64,000 bases of DNA from NCBI GenBank assembly GCA_973895155.1, contig OZ316896.1:21762001-21826000 (forward strand), written 5' to 3'. Of this stretch, positions 24,021-36,408 are shown one piece after another. How positions within the stretch are numbered: position 1 is the first letter of the stretch; the number at the start of each line of letters is the position of its first letter. Position numbers and translations under genes: made by a program. The notes under the pieces are model-generated. The model saw only the letters and a list, made by a program, of their open reading frames with translations, made no database searches and had not been told where the DNA came from. The stretch is from Marsupella aquatica. Taxonomy: Eukaryota > Marchantiophyta.

Positions 24021-25398
24021 AGTGCAAAAAAAACCTGGTGGGATTGGTGCCAGGACAGAGACTTAGAGCCAACTTGCATCTGGGCGTCTCAGGAATGTGG
24101 CACATAGCTGGAGTGAAAGATTAGGGGAAAAACAGATCTTGGATCACAAATACTCTTATCAAATGCACAACGCAGTGCAATCCACAACTTAACTTTTTGT
24201 TTATGTGACAGTTTGAAGTCAGGACTTCAAGGGTCGAAAATGTTCCAGCCATTGCTGTCGAAAGTGCTAATTTGGTGGCGTCAGGCCTGGCATGGGAGGT
24301 AGTTACCACTCCCATGCCACTTGTATTCTACCGCCAGTCAGGTTTAGGGCCAAAAATGCAAGGGCAGCTCAGATTACATGCAAGTTGGGTCTAAGGTCTA
24401 TTTATTTGCATGTGCAAGGTCCTCCAAAAAGTGGCCCTTACCAGCCCACAAATGTAGGTAAGAAGTGTTGGGTTTGCACACATCAGCACAGGCAGGACGA
24501 TGTGTGTAACAATTTGTTTGTTTTATATGAGATTCAAAGTTTAGCTAGACAGTAAGGGCCACAAACATTGCACATGTAAAGTCCTCAACTATTGCCATGA
24601 TCGAGGACGGGCTGAGGAGGGGAGTGAGGCAGGAAAGACTCGTGCAGTGCAAAGATGTCACTAGAACACTTAAAATGCCGATAATCTCAAGGCCACCACA
24701 TGCAAAAGTGGTCCTAGTAAGGGGTCTCCAATGTGGGCATCTCAAACTAGGGCATCTCAAACTTGCTCTCTAGCTCCCCGGTTTTTTTGGTCAACCTTTC
24801 TAAGAAATCTATGTCTGCGACCTAGACTGAAATCCAACTTAATCCACAGGGTTTCAGGTTTACGATGGGTTTTAACAGCTATTGTGGTTCAGCGGGGCCC
24901 CGACAATTTCAGAATGGCTCTGACAATTCTCAAAGGGTGCAAACAATTCTTGAAGCACGCCAACGCATATTGCACAAAACAACTTTTGTTGCAGACGGTG
25001 GTGTGTTGATTGCCCCAGTTAGTAACAATCACCTTTTGCGGGAACCGTCCGTGGCCCGTGGCCTGGCAAGCGTCATTTTGGTCAGGGGAAACGTCCAGGA
25101 ATGAGCTGGTTTGAAATGCACTAGTAGGGTGTCTCAAAGTTGGATAGTTAGTTACACTTGTCTCAGAATCTATATTATTTTCCCCTCCATTCTTGATCAG
25201 CCCCCACATCAAATATAGTATCCATCACCACGTCAAGCACAAAGCCCATGTGCCTTCACTTGCGGCTTTCCAGAGTTCAGAATCCTGGATTTTCGAGATT
25301 TTTGAATTTGCATCTAAAATTGCAAGAAAATTACAGGTTAAGTGCTGAGCCTGCGGGCTTTCCTTATGGTAGTTGAAGATCAACTCCCATAACTTTTA
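24021..25398. other. Intergenic, no gene recognised
   Basis: This stretch holds only short ORFs without family features. A short word 'gggcatctcaaactagggcatctcaaact' is duplicated in tandem near 24736-24764. Nothing else was recognised. Confidence 0.4.
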
Positions 25399-25850
25399 TG
25401 CGAGTTCCTGTAATAGTGGAGTCTTATGGAAGTTCATGGAGTTCCCGTAATATTGGACTTATGAGATACCTTATAATAGTGGACTCTTATAGGAGTTCAC
25501 GTAATAATGGACTTATGAGATACTTTAATATTGAACTCTTATGGGAGACTCTTATGGGAATTCAAGTAATAATGGACTTATGAGATACCTTATCTTCTTA
25601 ATGGGACACCTTAATATTGGACTCTTATGGGAGTTCAGGTAATAATGGACTTATGAGATACCTTATCTTCTTAATGGGATACCTTAATATTGGACTCTTA
25701 TAGTCTTATGGGAGTTCAAGTAATAATGGACTTATGAGATACGTTATCTTCTTAATGGGATACTTTAATATTGGACTTATGAAATACCTTATCTTCTTAA
25801 TGGGATACCTTAATATTGGACTTATGAGATACCTTATCTTCTTAATGCGG
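25399..25850. repeat. AT-rich minisatellite of nested short units
   Basis: The words 'aatggacttatgagatacctt', 'atcttcttaatgggatacctt', 'aatattggactcttatggga' and 'gttcaagtaataatgg' alternate over about 450 bases. They build higher-order units of roughly 45-95 bases, with inner words lost in some copies. The right-hand copies are almost identical, which points to recent slippage or unequal exchange. The array ends just before the leader region of the DUF1442 gene. Confidence 0.75.
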
Positions 25851-25899
25851 CTTTGAAACGCCCTAGTGTACCTTAATGCCAGGCTTTGAAACCCTTTGA

Positions 25900-28357
25900 A
25901 ACGCCCTACGGCAGTGTATATATTTTAAGGGGAAGCAACAGAAAAACATCCTTATAATATCCGCGCGCCCTGTCCCCATGTTATTTCTGCCCTGCGTGCC
26001 TGCCCGCTCCTCTCCTCTCCTCTCCTCTCCTCTCCTGTCCTGTCCTGTCCTCCTGCCAGCCTAGCCTATCCTAGACTGTCCCCCGGTTTCGTTGAGCGCA
26101 CGCTCCGCCGGTCGGGAAAAAGGAAAGGAAAGGAAAGGAAAGGAAAGGGAAAGAGAAAGAGGAAGGAAAGGCTCTTTTGGTCGTGTGTCCCTGTCCCTCC
26201 CCCACTGTCGCTCGCTCGTGCTCTTTGCAACCCTCAAACTGGTACTGTACTCACTTTTCGCCCTCGGCACTCGCTTCGGCTCGTTTCTCGAACACTCCTC
26301 GAACTCCTTCGCCGCTTCGGTCGCTGCGCAAATCGCAAGCCGCTCGACATCCGTCGTCAGCGGACACAATCGAGATTGCTAGAAGGTTCTTCTTGTCGGT
26401 CGGGCGCCAGGACGAGCTCTCGATCTTGCTTTCGTTTTGCGTCGCTGGCGGTCTATGCACCCATCTCTCAATCGTTCGCTTACTACTCCTCCTACTACTG
26501 CTGGTGTTTCCGGATTCTTCTGGGCGGTGAAGAGATGGAGGAGGGTTCTGAGTGCGGTAGCGGAGAGGAAGGTCTAGAGGAATTGATCGATTGAGCGAAA
26601 TAATTTAATCAATTGAGGTCGCCAGTCGGGGGTTTCCTGCCTTCCTGCCTTCCTGTGGGGGACAGCAACCGAGAAACGACGCCGCAGAAGCCGAAGAAGA
26701 GAGCAGCATTGCGTGCGGAGTGAGGGAAGAATCGTGGAGGGACATAGTTTTTTCATTTATTTGGAACCGGCGTCCAATCGCGAGCGAGAAGGCAAACGAA
26801 TTTCCGATTTCAGCGGGCCGCTGTTCCGGATTGGAGAAGAACAGGGCTCTCACGAGCACGAGTACACGAGAGGGGACGGGCTCCGTGACTTCTTGGGTTG
26901 GGGTCTGAAGAGATAATTACGGTGCACAGTAGTGCAGTTGTGGACGAGAACTGGAGGCGCATTCAGGGAAGGGCGGTTTGTGGATCAGGTCGTTGGTAGG
27001 GCTCTTGTGATATTACACAACTGCACCGGTGATAGTTTACGGAAGGCTGGTTGGTTGTAGGTCTTCGTGATTTCACTCGTTGTTTCTGAGGAGGAGTGGA
27101 ATTTGGGAGGGAGTGTGTTGTTCATTTGCGTCACTTGTGTACCTTCCGGTTGCACGCAAGCCAGCGCGAAGTTACACCTGTTTGTTGCGAAGAGGTGTCT
27201 TGGTGCTGAAGATACCTTCCTCTTTGTTGTCGGCCTGTTAGTTATCCTGTACGAGCGTAGGGTCGGGGGTGGGGAGTAAACGTCCTCCCCTCATTCTTCT
27301 GATTTCGTATTGTGAAGCGTTTCTCGTCCCATTTCTCTTTCTCTTTGCCCCGCTTGTTCTCGGCGGGCATCTTGTTCCTGTGTTTGTCATCGCGAGCTTG
27401 TTCTCGATTAGCTTTCCCTGGGTCCCTTTTTGTCGGACCGAAAGCAGTTCCTTACCCACTCTCTTTCTTCGGGCTGCTACTGCCATTCTTATCGACCTCG
27501 GTTCGGTTGCTGGTATCATTGAGTCTGGGTCCCATTTGCGCGACTTCGATTGGAGGAGCAAGGACTCTTGCTGACTTTTCCTGTTGCGAAGTGCGCTCTA
27601 CTCCACTCTCATCTCCTCTCGCCATATCTCATCCCCTCCCCTTTCTGGCAGAAATCAACAACCCAGTTCCCTCTCTTCTGGCGTTGGTCCTTATTCGTCG
27701 GGTAAGATCACTCATCGACGAGTACAAAGAAGGATTTTCAGAATTCTTGTTACGTGCCGAGTCAACGGTTTGCTGTTACTGCAGGAAGAATTGCTCGACC
27801 TTTCGTGGTCATTACTTGTGCCATACGAATTCTGAACAGATTGCTCCTCATTTGACTGTAGAGATCTGATCTCACGGCTTCTTTACATGCCTTCAGCTGC
27901 TCTATTTGTGATGCCAGGCCGGTCTTGAAAGTGTTTCGCAACGGAAGCTTACGCGGGTGCGGGTGAACGGAGCGCTCTTCCCCACTTCACCGTGGACCTC
28001 TCGCGGAGATCTTTTGAGATTAAAGAAGGGGAAATTGGATTGTGAAAGAGGCTGCGTGGTCCATCTTTACCAGGCCGGGTCTTGACAGGCACACACGGAG
28101 GGTATTTATTGAAACTCCGATCTTCGGGATCTCAGTGTGAGACTGCCGGTTGCATTTCTGGAACAAAGCGAGACGCCCTCCCGACGCATGAGGAAATGTG
28201 CAGGAGGCTCCGCATCTAGGGACGTTAACATTAGTCTGGGGCAGTCAAGTAGAGAATTTGGAGGCGGTGGATAGACTCGCTCTTCGACAGGTCTGACTGC
28301 ACGCAAAAGGATCTAGAAGCCTCAAATCGGAGCTTATCCAAATTATCTAGTAAACAG
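25900..28357 (+). promoter_or_regulatory. Probable promoter and long leader of the DUF1442 gene
   Basis: A TATA-like stretch (TATATATTTTAA) lies at about 25917-25928. It is followed by a TCTCC/TGTCC tract (26008-26055) and a GGAAA tract (26118-26150), and composition changes here from AT-rich to GC-rich. No recognisable protein is encoded up to 28357. A well-formed GT-AG intron candidate (27702-27784, GTAAGA...TACTGCAG) suggests a spliced 5' untranslated leader. ORFs here, including one of 185 codons at 27312-27869, look like chance. The assignment to the downstream gene is inference. Confidence 0.4.
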
Positions 28358-29340
28358 ATGGCTTGGTCTCCCGACAATGCGGCGAGTGCATACTTGGAGA
28401 CTATTCGATTGGTAAGTGGTGCTGCTGCTCGCCCGGAGCCGCTTCGGGTCGGTTTTGAATCATCAGATTGTTTTACTTTCGTTCAATTAGTCTGCGTGGT
28501 TCCTCACCCAATGGGGACTAGTTGGAATTGGGCAGTTCTGAGGGGAGACATGTATTGATGAATGGATGACATCTTCTCTCGAAAACTATCCCGAGTCTAT
28601 GTACTGAGTGTATCATTAGCTCTTCTCCTGCTGAATTTGTGCTTGTTCTGGAAATGCAGTGCAAGTTGGATCATCAAAGGCGGTACACTTGCTCGAGGCA
28701 CTCGCAGCCTCACAGCACGGAGTTTATAGCCGCGCTGGCTGCAGGAATGAACTCCAAGCTAATACTTGAAGTTTCCCCCTCCGCGGCCCCGACCACCATT
28801 GCTCTGGCTGCTGCCGCTCGTCAGACCGGGGGTCGCCTAATCTGCATTTTGTCGGATTCGAGCGCTCTGCACGATGCAATGCTAGCTATGAACGAGTTGA
28901 ATCTTTCAGGAGTGGTGGAGTTCGTTATCGGCGATGCGAAAGAGATTGTACCGCGTTACAGCAATGTAGATTTTGCCCTAGTTGACTGCAAGGAAGAGGA
29001 CTACATTGGCATAATGAATTGTATCAACCTCAATCCTAGCTGTGCAGTAGTGGTTGCAGACAACCTTATGGACAGGAAGGCGACCACTGCGTATGGAAAT
29101 TTTGTCAAGAAGAGGATGGGGGCCAGTTCTATTTCTCTACCCATCGGCAAAGGTATCGAAGTGACCCGGTTCAGCGGAGCAGAACAAGCAAGGCGTCCAT
29201 GTAAGGATGCAGAAAACACAAGATGTGCGGACGTCCCTAGACGACTGAATAAAAGGGACGCCGTCAAGGCTAAAAAGACTGGCAAAGTGAGGTTCATCAT
29301 TGAAGCGGAAGCGCACAATGGCGGAATGGATTGGTTTTAG
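28358..29340 (+). CDS. DUF1442 family protein (two exons)
   Basis: This is a plant DUF1442 protein, a family with a Rossmann/methyltransferase-like fold and no firmly established function. Exon 1 is 28358-28411 (18 codons, MAWSPDNAASAYLETIRL). The intron is 28412-28659 (GTAAGT...AAATGCAG, phase 0). Exon 2 is 28660-29340. The joined protein is 244 residues. Family-like stretches are the N-terminal W-S-P-...-A-Y-hydrophobic motif, 'STEFIAALAAGMNSKLILEV' (about residues 35-54), 'GRLICILSD', 'VEFVIGDAKEIVPRYSNVDF', 'ALVDCKEED' and 'LPIGKGIEVTRF'. The basic C-terminal tail (KRDAVKAKKTGK) is not one I recognise. ATG 28358 is chosen because it restores the family N-terminus. A cytosolic enzyme is possible, but no substrate can be inferred. 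Confidence 0.82.
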
Positions 29341-32300
29341 ACATCACCTCCAATTGTCAGTGACGTGCAACGTCTGAACTTCTCCGGGAAAATCAGCCAT
29401 TGTCCATTGTTTTTTTGTTTATATTTGCTTCTCTAAGTCTGTCATCCCTTGTCAAGTCCTCACGACCGTGAAAGGTCCATCCCTTCCCTTGCGACGAGTT
29501 ATCCTGTCCTGCTGCACCCCTACTTTTTTTCTTGGGGACATCTGCAAAGACAAAACGAAGCTTTGGGAAGCTGTTCTATGGGTATGGTTTGTGCTGTACA
29601 AGAGGTTTTTATGCTGATAATTTCCGCGGCTCTTATTTCTCCAAATACACCGGTGAGGTTCAGTTTCATCCTAAATGAAGTTGAGGTCTCGTTATGTGGG
29701 TGCTACGGCAATGTCGTCAATGTTGAACTTTTCAGGCAGTGGAAGACGGATCAAAATGGATTGTCTCTGACTTCTTTATCGGGTGACTGCAGATCTCGCA
29801 GGTATTTTGATAAGCTATTAGCTGCACTCTTTGCGAACGGATGTATGAAGACCACGCCATCGATAGTCGTCGTCCTGAGGAAGAACAACAAAGAATTTGT
29901 TTGGTCAGCTCGGCTCAATGCCTGCATCAAGAGGATGGTTAGTGACAACAGTAGCTGTTGAAACAATGTACATTTGTCCCTGGATAGTAGTAGGAATTAC
30001 ATCAGAGTCTAGAACCGGTTTCTCCCGGATTACTTAAGCAGATGAGACCTCCTGGCATGAACTCTTTTTTTTGTTTGGGTTCGACATAAAGGTTTCCTGC
30101 TGGACCCCGCAAGGCCACTTTGGCCTTGCTCCTCAAGGATGAACCAGTAGGGTTCAACTTCATGGAAGAATTCTATATCGTTTGACAGATCTCCTGTATC
30201 TGATAACTTGTAGGGGAGTTCTTGGACGAAGAGCAAATTTCAATGCAGTAGTGGTCTTTGAATTTTTTGAATATCTGTGCGGTTTGGTGGACGCTTCTGT
30301 TGTGCCCTTTATTGATGTGAATGCATGCTGTAAGTTCAGGGTGATCCAGTTTGAAGCCGCTGTTCAGAGTCTCGTTCACTGCAATCTTTTAATTTGCATC
30401 GTTGTTGCTTCCACCGGGTGCCTCGTCAGGTTGTCTAGTACTATGGCAGGATTCCAGGTGGTAAGAGCTAAAGCTGTCCTTGCCAGCACGAATCTAAATC
30501 TTATGTTCAAGGGGAAAGAGAATGCATGTATTTGAACCGTTATCTCACATTGCTGGTGTTACACATCCAGCCCAGCAAAACGTCTTTCAAGAAAATCATC
30601 TACAGAGACGTGCTGCCTCACATAAAATAGCTCGTCTGGGGATCTTTCTTATTGTGATACTCTTGTTAATCCGCATACTAATTGTTCATCTGTTCATACA
30701 ATCCGTGAGGATTTCGAATCCTCACAGCTGCCTCCCTGCTTTTTATGCCAATGTGAAAGGATCCCGCATTTCTTCACATCAGCCTTCGTTGGTTTAACCT
30801 CCCGATGGGTGATGTACTTCCTTGACTTGTTTCCACGCAACAATATGTAGCTTCTGGACTCACACCGACTTCATGAAGCAAAGCTCCTTTGGCTTGAATG
30901 TGCATGAGTTTCATGGAATCGATGGAGAGCCCCTTAGACTGGATTTTGAAAGACATTGGTACTGCATTTCAACTACAGTGTGATGACTGGGAGGGATCTC
31001 TCGATTACTCGGACGGAGCCTCCAAACCAGTATCATGGTGGTGGTCTGGTCTTGCCTCGAATGTCGAAGCATGCACATGTATGACCTGATTACCACGACT
31101 GTGTAGCTCTGGTAGTCCTTCAAATTGTTCCTGACTTCCTCCGTACCTTCGAAGTATATGCAAGTGAACATTTTCTGTAGGTGTGCCTGACTTCCTCCGT
31201 ACCTTCCAGACCTCCGATCCATTTGAGTAGAAGGATCGAGCCGCAGCCCCTTGCCAACCTACAGAAAATGCTCGCTTGCATACTGGGGTGCCCAAAGATG
31301 TGTTTGTTCGACAAAAAGGTGGGCTGGGACGCGGCAATACGAGAACTGAAGGTTTGGGTACATTTCCAACCAGCCGCACAGGAGAAAATGGAGGAGACAA
31401 GAACTAGAGCTAATCTTTGTGGGTGCCAAGATAACAGCCCCTGTAGATGTCCAGAGGTTTTGATTCGTCTACTCCTCCTCTCTCAAGTCGTACCACGGCT
31501 AAACGACTTTCCCACTCTCGATTCGAATGGATTTAAGCCCAAGGCCCAGTTACAGTACTTTGGGCTAAGTTATTCCTGCCCTCTCCACCAATGCGTCTTA
31601 GTCCATGAGCATAATTACCTTACTAGTCTTCCAGTTCAGCCTCACAATTCAAGAGCCATCAATGATAGATGAGCGGTGCTTACTTCCACCCCTTGGTGAA
31701 GATTGCAACCGAGTAATGGCAAGGACACAGTCTAGGAGAACTGTATTATTATCTGGTGCTTTGAGTACTGTCGTCTCTGGCCTGCAAACATTGTTCATTT
31801 TATGATTATATATATATATATACAAGCACGGAACATCTCCAGAAAATTCACGGGCATTGGACACGAGGTGGCCATGGAAGGAAACAGGGAGCCCATTGCG
31901 AAAAACTAAAGATAATTGTTTGTCTGGCAACTGCCTACATTGCAGTGGAGAATTTAGAAGCTTCCTCCTACAGATGATTGAAGCTGGTGTACTTCATATT
32001 ACCTAAAGGACGAAGTTCAATATATCTTGGGTAGCTCTATTTTGGCAGATGCTAGGAATCAGATCGAAAGCTTATTCAACATCTCTCCACAACTCAAGCT
32101 CACTATCAAGCAAGTGGTGTTCGCGGGAAATAGTATCGCATTAGGCAGTCCTGAAAGTCCTGAAAAGTTATGAAGTTCCTTTGCAACATCCAGTGGCTGA
32201 TCATGAATAAGGGCAATGTTATTTTAGAAGAATTTTCCAGGGAGCTGGAGTGGTGACAGCCCATTCTTTTACCTAATGATGACCAAGTACCTTAATGAAC

Positions 32301-33596
32301 CATCTTTCAAGCGGGGTGGTGATCTCTCACCTAATGTCTGTTTTTTGGCGAGCAAGAGTTCCTTTGACAAGGACCAGTTGACAATTATAATTGCTTTTGC
32401 TTTGTAAAACTCAAGTGGAAGAACTTGGGGTCAGAATTTGGCAAAATTTTGCCAATATAAGCAGATTGGCGTGGGGCAGGGTGGGGAGTGACGGTGGCAA
32501 CCATTATGATTACTGGGCAAAATGGCCTAGGGTCAGCTATTTTGTTAGAGAAGAATTTGTGAAAAAAAATCCAGAATTCCACTTCATCTGGTTAGAATTT
32601 GGCATCTTTTCTCCAATAGGAAAACCCTTATGAGAGCATTGATTTTCGGAGATTATCATCATTATTCTTGATTTTCTATTCGTGCGACTGTTTAATTATG
32701 AACAGACATTTGTAATTTACGCGACTGTTTTTAGCTTGTCTTGAAATGTTCGGAGACTTTGCTCAAAGAGAACATAAAGACTCTCACATTCGACCTAACA
32801 GCACATCGTGCAAACCATACCATGATAGGAGTCAAAGTGCTTTCTGGAGTAACTAATTCTGACTCTCTTTGGTGAGAACGCCCTGGAATTGATTATCTCA
32901 CTACTCTAGCCATGAAGGCATCTCATGGGAAACTATGAAGGCGTTCAAATGTAAAACATCTCTTCTCTTCGTGGCAGTGGAGAGATTCTTCATTTTCATG
33001 GGATTGCAGAGGTCGGGTTGGGGCCTGCTGGAGGGAGGGGGGGGTGCAGAAAAAAAGGGGTCAAGTAGTTACGGTGCAATGCTGTACATCACATTGGTGT
33101 GAGAGTGCGAGTATCTTCTGATTCACAGGACTACCTTCGACTGTACGACCCAGCTGTCACAAATTATTGGTAGGGATTTGATGTTGTACAGTGTTAGCAT
33201 TCTTACAATAATTACTTTAGCTGAGCCATTTGGTACATACAAAGTACAGAAGGTCCCTTAACTCCTTCGAATGACTCGCATCAGCCAGGACCATGAATCT
33301 CTTAGCCTCTACGTCAAACGAGCGCGAGCGCATTTACCCATCCATTCGTTCCAGTTTTCAACAGAAAGGACGGAACTTGTAGTGAAGAGAGATCTCATTA
33401 TATCAAGTAATTGCATCTCTTCTAGCCACAGTTAATGCTGGCCAAAAGCGAAGCATCTTGCAATTCCGCCGAAAACGTTCTCTCGATTTTAATTTCCTGT
33501 AATGCCGAAGTTTTCTCTATTTTTCCTATAGCTGACCACGATTTCAGGAAGTAGCTGTTATTTCAGGCGTGCTTCCATCAAAAGCCTTAGTTGGGA
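29341..33596. other. Intergenic downstream of DUF1442, no further gene supported
   Basis: An ORF of 170 codons (29449-29961) begins with TTG, has no family features and is probably the 3' untranslated region or chance. A hairpin at 31157-31282 is listed separately. An 18-bp palindrome (ttggcaaaattttgccaa) lies at 32438-32455 and a short TA run at 31808-31821. No other gene, RNA or element was recognised. Confidence 0.45.
31157..31282 (+). ncRNA. Possible small-RNA hairpin (26-bp stem, 74-nt loop)
   Basis: The left arm 31157-31182 (starting tatgcaagtgaac) pairs with the right arm 31257-31282 (ending gctcgcttgcata). Pairing is complete over 26 positions except one G:U and one A:C. The geometry resembles a plant miRNA precursor, but the arms match no mature miRNA I recognise, and a chance or decayed inverted repeat is equally possible. 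Confidence 0.25.
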
Positions 33597-34345
33597 AGCG
33601 AACCGTATCTTAGGGCTCTATGAAGACTGCGAGGAATAAATTATGCAGTCTTTGCAGCTTTGAAGAAGTCTGGGCCAGAAATTACAGACTGCTATTCGGT
33701 TCGTTTCTTTCTTCAGAGCGAACCGTATCTTAGGGCTCTATGAAGACTGCGAGGAATAAATTATGCAGTCTTTGCAGCTTTGAAGAAGTCTGGGCCAGAA
33801 ATTAGAGACTGCTATTCGGTTCGTTTCTTTCTTCACAGGTGCCAACACAGGAAGGACACGCGTTTGCCATTCAGGACAAAGATGTCCATTTGCAACCAAG
33901 TTTCTGACCCGTTCAAGATGACTGAATACTCTCATCACTCGTGATGGCAAACCAGACTGGGGTCCATTTGGGTCAGAAATCAGACGTTGCTATTCGGATA
34001 CTTTCTCTGTGTTTACAGGTGCCAACACAGGAACCTAGGCCATTGCTATTCAGCTCACAGCTGTGCATAATCTTCCTGTTCTTTCCAACCAAGTTTCTGA
34101 ACCGTTCAAGATTGACTGAATACTCTCATCACTCGTGACGACCAACCAGATTCGAGTCTATCTGGGCCAGAAATTAGAGATGGCTATTCAGTTACCTTCA
34201 CTTTCTTCGCAGGTGCCAACACAGGAAGGAACCAACGCCATTGCCATTCAGCTCAAAGATGTGAACACTCTTCCTGTTCTTTGCAGCTAAGTTTCTGAAC
34301 CGTTCAAGGTGACTGAATACTCGACGAATCGGGTCCATCTGGAAT
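33597..34345 (+). repeat. Tandem duplications: exact 120-bp pair followed by a 185-bp family
   Basis: The 120-bp unit 33597-33716 is repeated at 33717-33836 with one substitution over most of its length (attacagact / attagagact). Its right part continues into an older array in which 'ctgggccagaaattagaga', 'gctattc', 'ctttcttcacag' and 'gtgccaacacaggaa' recur at about 33840, 34020 and 34213, with 'agtttctgaaccgttcaag' and 'actgaatactctcatcactc' between them (period about 180-195 bases). Both fresh and old duplication are visible. Confidence 0.85.
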
Positions 34346-36206
34346 TCTGTGCACAACAGGTGTCCCGTCCTGGACTTTCTGCCAACGTGAATTCAATGGT
34401 CGAGAGGGAAGAGGGGAAGATTTGACTGCACGTACTAAAGCCCAAACAGTGTACCTAGACAGATGACCAGACACAAGAACACACTTTAAGATTGGCGTGT
34501 GTCCTGCGTGTGTCCTTGCAGTAAAGTAGGTTGGGAATAAATATGTAACTCTCGTCAATATCATCAATTTCTGATCCTTCTCCTATTGGAGTATTGGACC
34601 TATTGCTTTGTCATCCACCTAATAAACTAAGCTATATTCAGGGTCCTGTCACTTGAATAATCTAAGACTATCCAATGGGGGGAAGAATAAGATCTTGGAC
34701 ATCATTATCTTGATGAACCCAAGCTTTCTCGATATTATTCCACGAGAGTTCGATGTTCCCACATTATTGAAGGTGTCTCATTGCAGTCAGTTCTTTGCTT
34801 TGTCTGAAAGCAATTCTTATTTGACAATAAGATGCGTTCACTTCTGTGTGTGAGAACGCCAAAGCTCTGTTGTGGAACAACTCTAAGAATAGTTAAACTA
34901 ATAGATGCTCGTCCAGTTCACACCCCCTTTCTACAAGTCAGTTTTTGGATTCATCAAGTTATGATGCAACCTTAAATGAAGAACAGAAGTAAAGTCAATC
35001 ATGAAACATGAAAGCATGCCAAAGGGACAATGTCCCAGCCAGAAAGAGTAAATCTTGAAATCCTTTGGTCTGCCTCAATCTTGATTCATGAAGGAACATC
35101 ATAAAAGGGAGCATCTAGAGGAATAGCAGGACCCATCTCATCTTCTCACCATAAAAGCTTGGGATTTGTATGGGAATTTGTCTACATATTATGCCAGGAA
35201 CAACTGGACTCAATAACTCGCTATCAGAATCCACAGAACAGCCTCATCCCTGAGGCTTTAGGACGAAGAAGAACCAAAATCATAACCATGAATGAGAGTT
35301 AAAACTTAGGTGTGACATTCTTGTGGAGCATTGATTTCATCATTCATTGTTTCCTATGCTGAATTGATCCCCTTTTGCCCTTGCATAGTATGTATTCCCT
35401 CGTTTGGGAGCCACAACATGGCTACTTCTTATCCCCTAATAAAAGCACCATTCAAGGCATCAAAAAATTCGACCAAGCTAACGAGCAACTCCAGTAATGA
35501 AAAGAACGTACTCACTACTCTGACCTAATAATGATTCATTCAAGGTTCCGATCTATAAGACAGCCGTTGTATTAAAAATTGAAGCTAGCAACCCAGAGGG
35601 GCTTCTGAGAGTGAGCGCACAAATTAATGTTTCATATTTTTTCCCAGCTTGAGTAATTAAATTTGTTTAAAGAACAAGATGCTAAGAATATTAGTTGTCT
35701 AATTTTAAATACATTAATTTCTGACCCTCACACCTCCCTATCAGATTCTGGCTAGTGGTGTCTCTGGTAATTGGAGACAAAAGAAAGCTACCCAACTTTC
35801 ACGAAACAAAAACAAAGCTCCTGAGAATCCCTTACGATTAGTGGATTGCACACCTCAATTTGCTTAGGAAATTACATTTCAATTAGAAGAAGGTCAGAGA
35901 GAAGGACAATCATAACACACAAATGCACGTGTCCAAAGAGGGACTGAATGCGCAAACAACAGTAACTGAGCCTCGTCCTTTATTCTAACGAGAGTAGCAA
36001 GTGAACAAGAAATATAGCTATGAATCTATATGCCTACCGGAAGGAGGGGTTTACCATACTGCCATTTGAATTGGTCCATATGTTCTAAAATTTACTTAAA
36101 GAATGAATCTGATATTAGATATATTATTTGTGAGTTAAAAATCTAATAATTAAAAAAAGGATTGAACATGAAAAACAAATTAGTTAAAATTGAGTAAAAT
36201 AGACCA
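34346..36206. other. Intergenic, no gene recognised
   Basis: The ORFs are short and unlike known families. The sequence becomes AT-rich toward the right. No repeats of note were recognised. Confidence 0.4.
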
Positions 36207-36408
36207 TTCTCTTGCGTTGATAACACAACCCTTGCAATCTACAAAGATGAAGAAAAGCTCTTTTCTTGCATTGCTAACATAACTGTAGCAATTTACAAAG
36301 ATGAAAAGAATTGTTCTCTTGCATTGATAACACAATTTTAGCAATTTACAAAGATAAATTCAATGTTTTCTTGCTAGAGTGGATCAATAATATTATTGAT
36401 AACACAAC
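36207..36408. repeat. Tandem repeat, about 53-bp unit, three to four copies
   Basis: The unit 'ttctcttgcattgataacac' plus 'aa...tagcaatttacaaagatgaa' starts at about 36207, 36260 and 36313, with a degenerate fourth copy reaching 36408. It is AT-rich and non-coding. Confidence 0.7.

Noticed and set aside
24021-24060. Primer-binding site after the B' block ('attggtgccaggacagag')
   Set aside because: It only loosely resembles a tRNA-complementary site and is not directly next to the proposed LTR end.
25399-25850. Possible CRISPR-like array
   Set aside because: Units are contiguous and nested without unique spacers, and the genome is eukaryotic; it is a minisatellite.
27312-27869. ORF of 185 codons before the DUF1442 gene
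   Set aside because: Its Ser/Leu/Phe-rich text reflects pyrimidine-rich leader DNA, it contains a good GT-AG intron candidate, and no domain is recognised.
29449-29961. ORF of 170 codons after the DUF1442 gene
   Set aside because: It starts with TTG, shows no family resemblance, and most likely lies in the 3' untranslated region.
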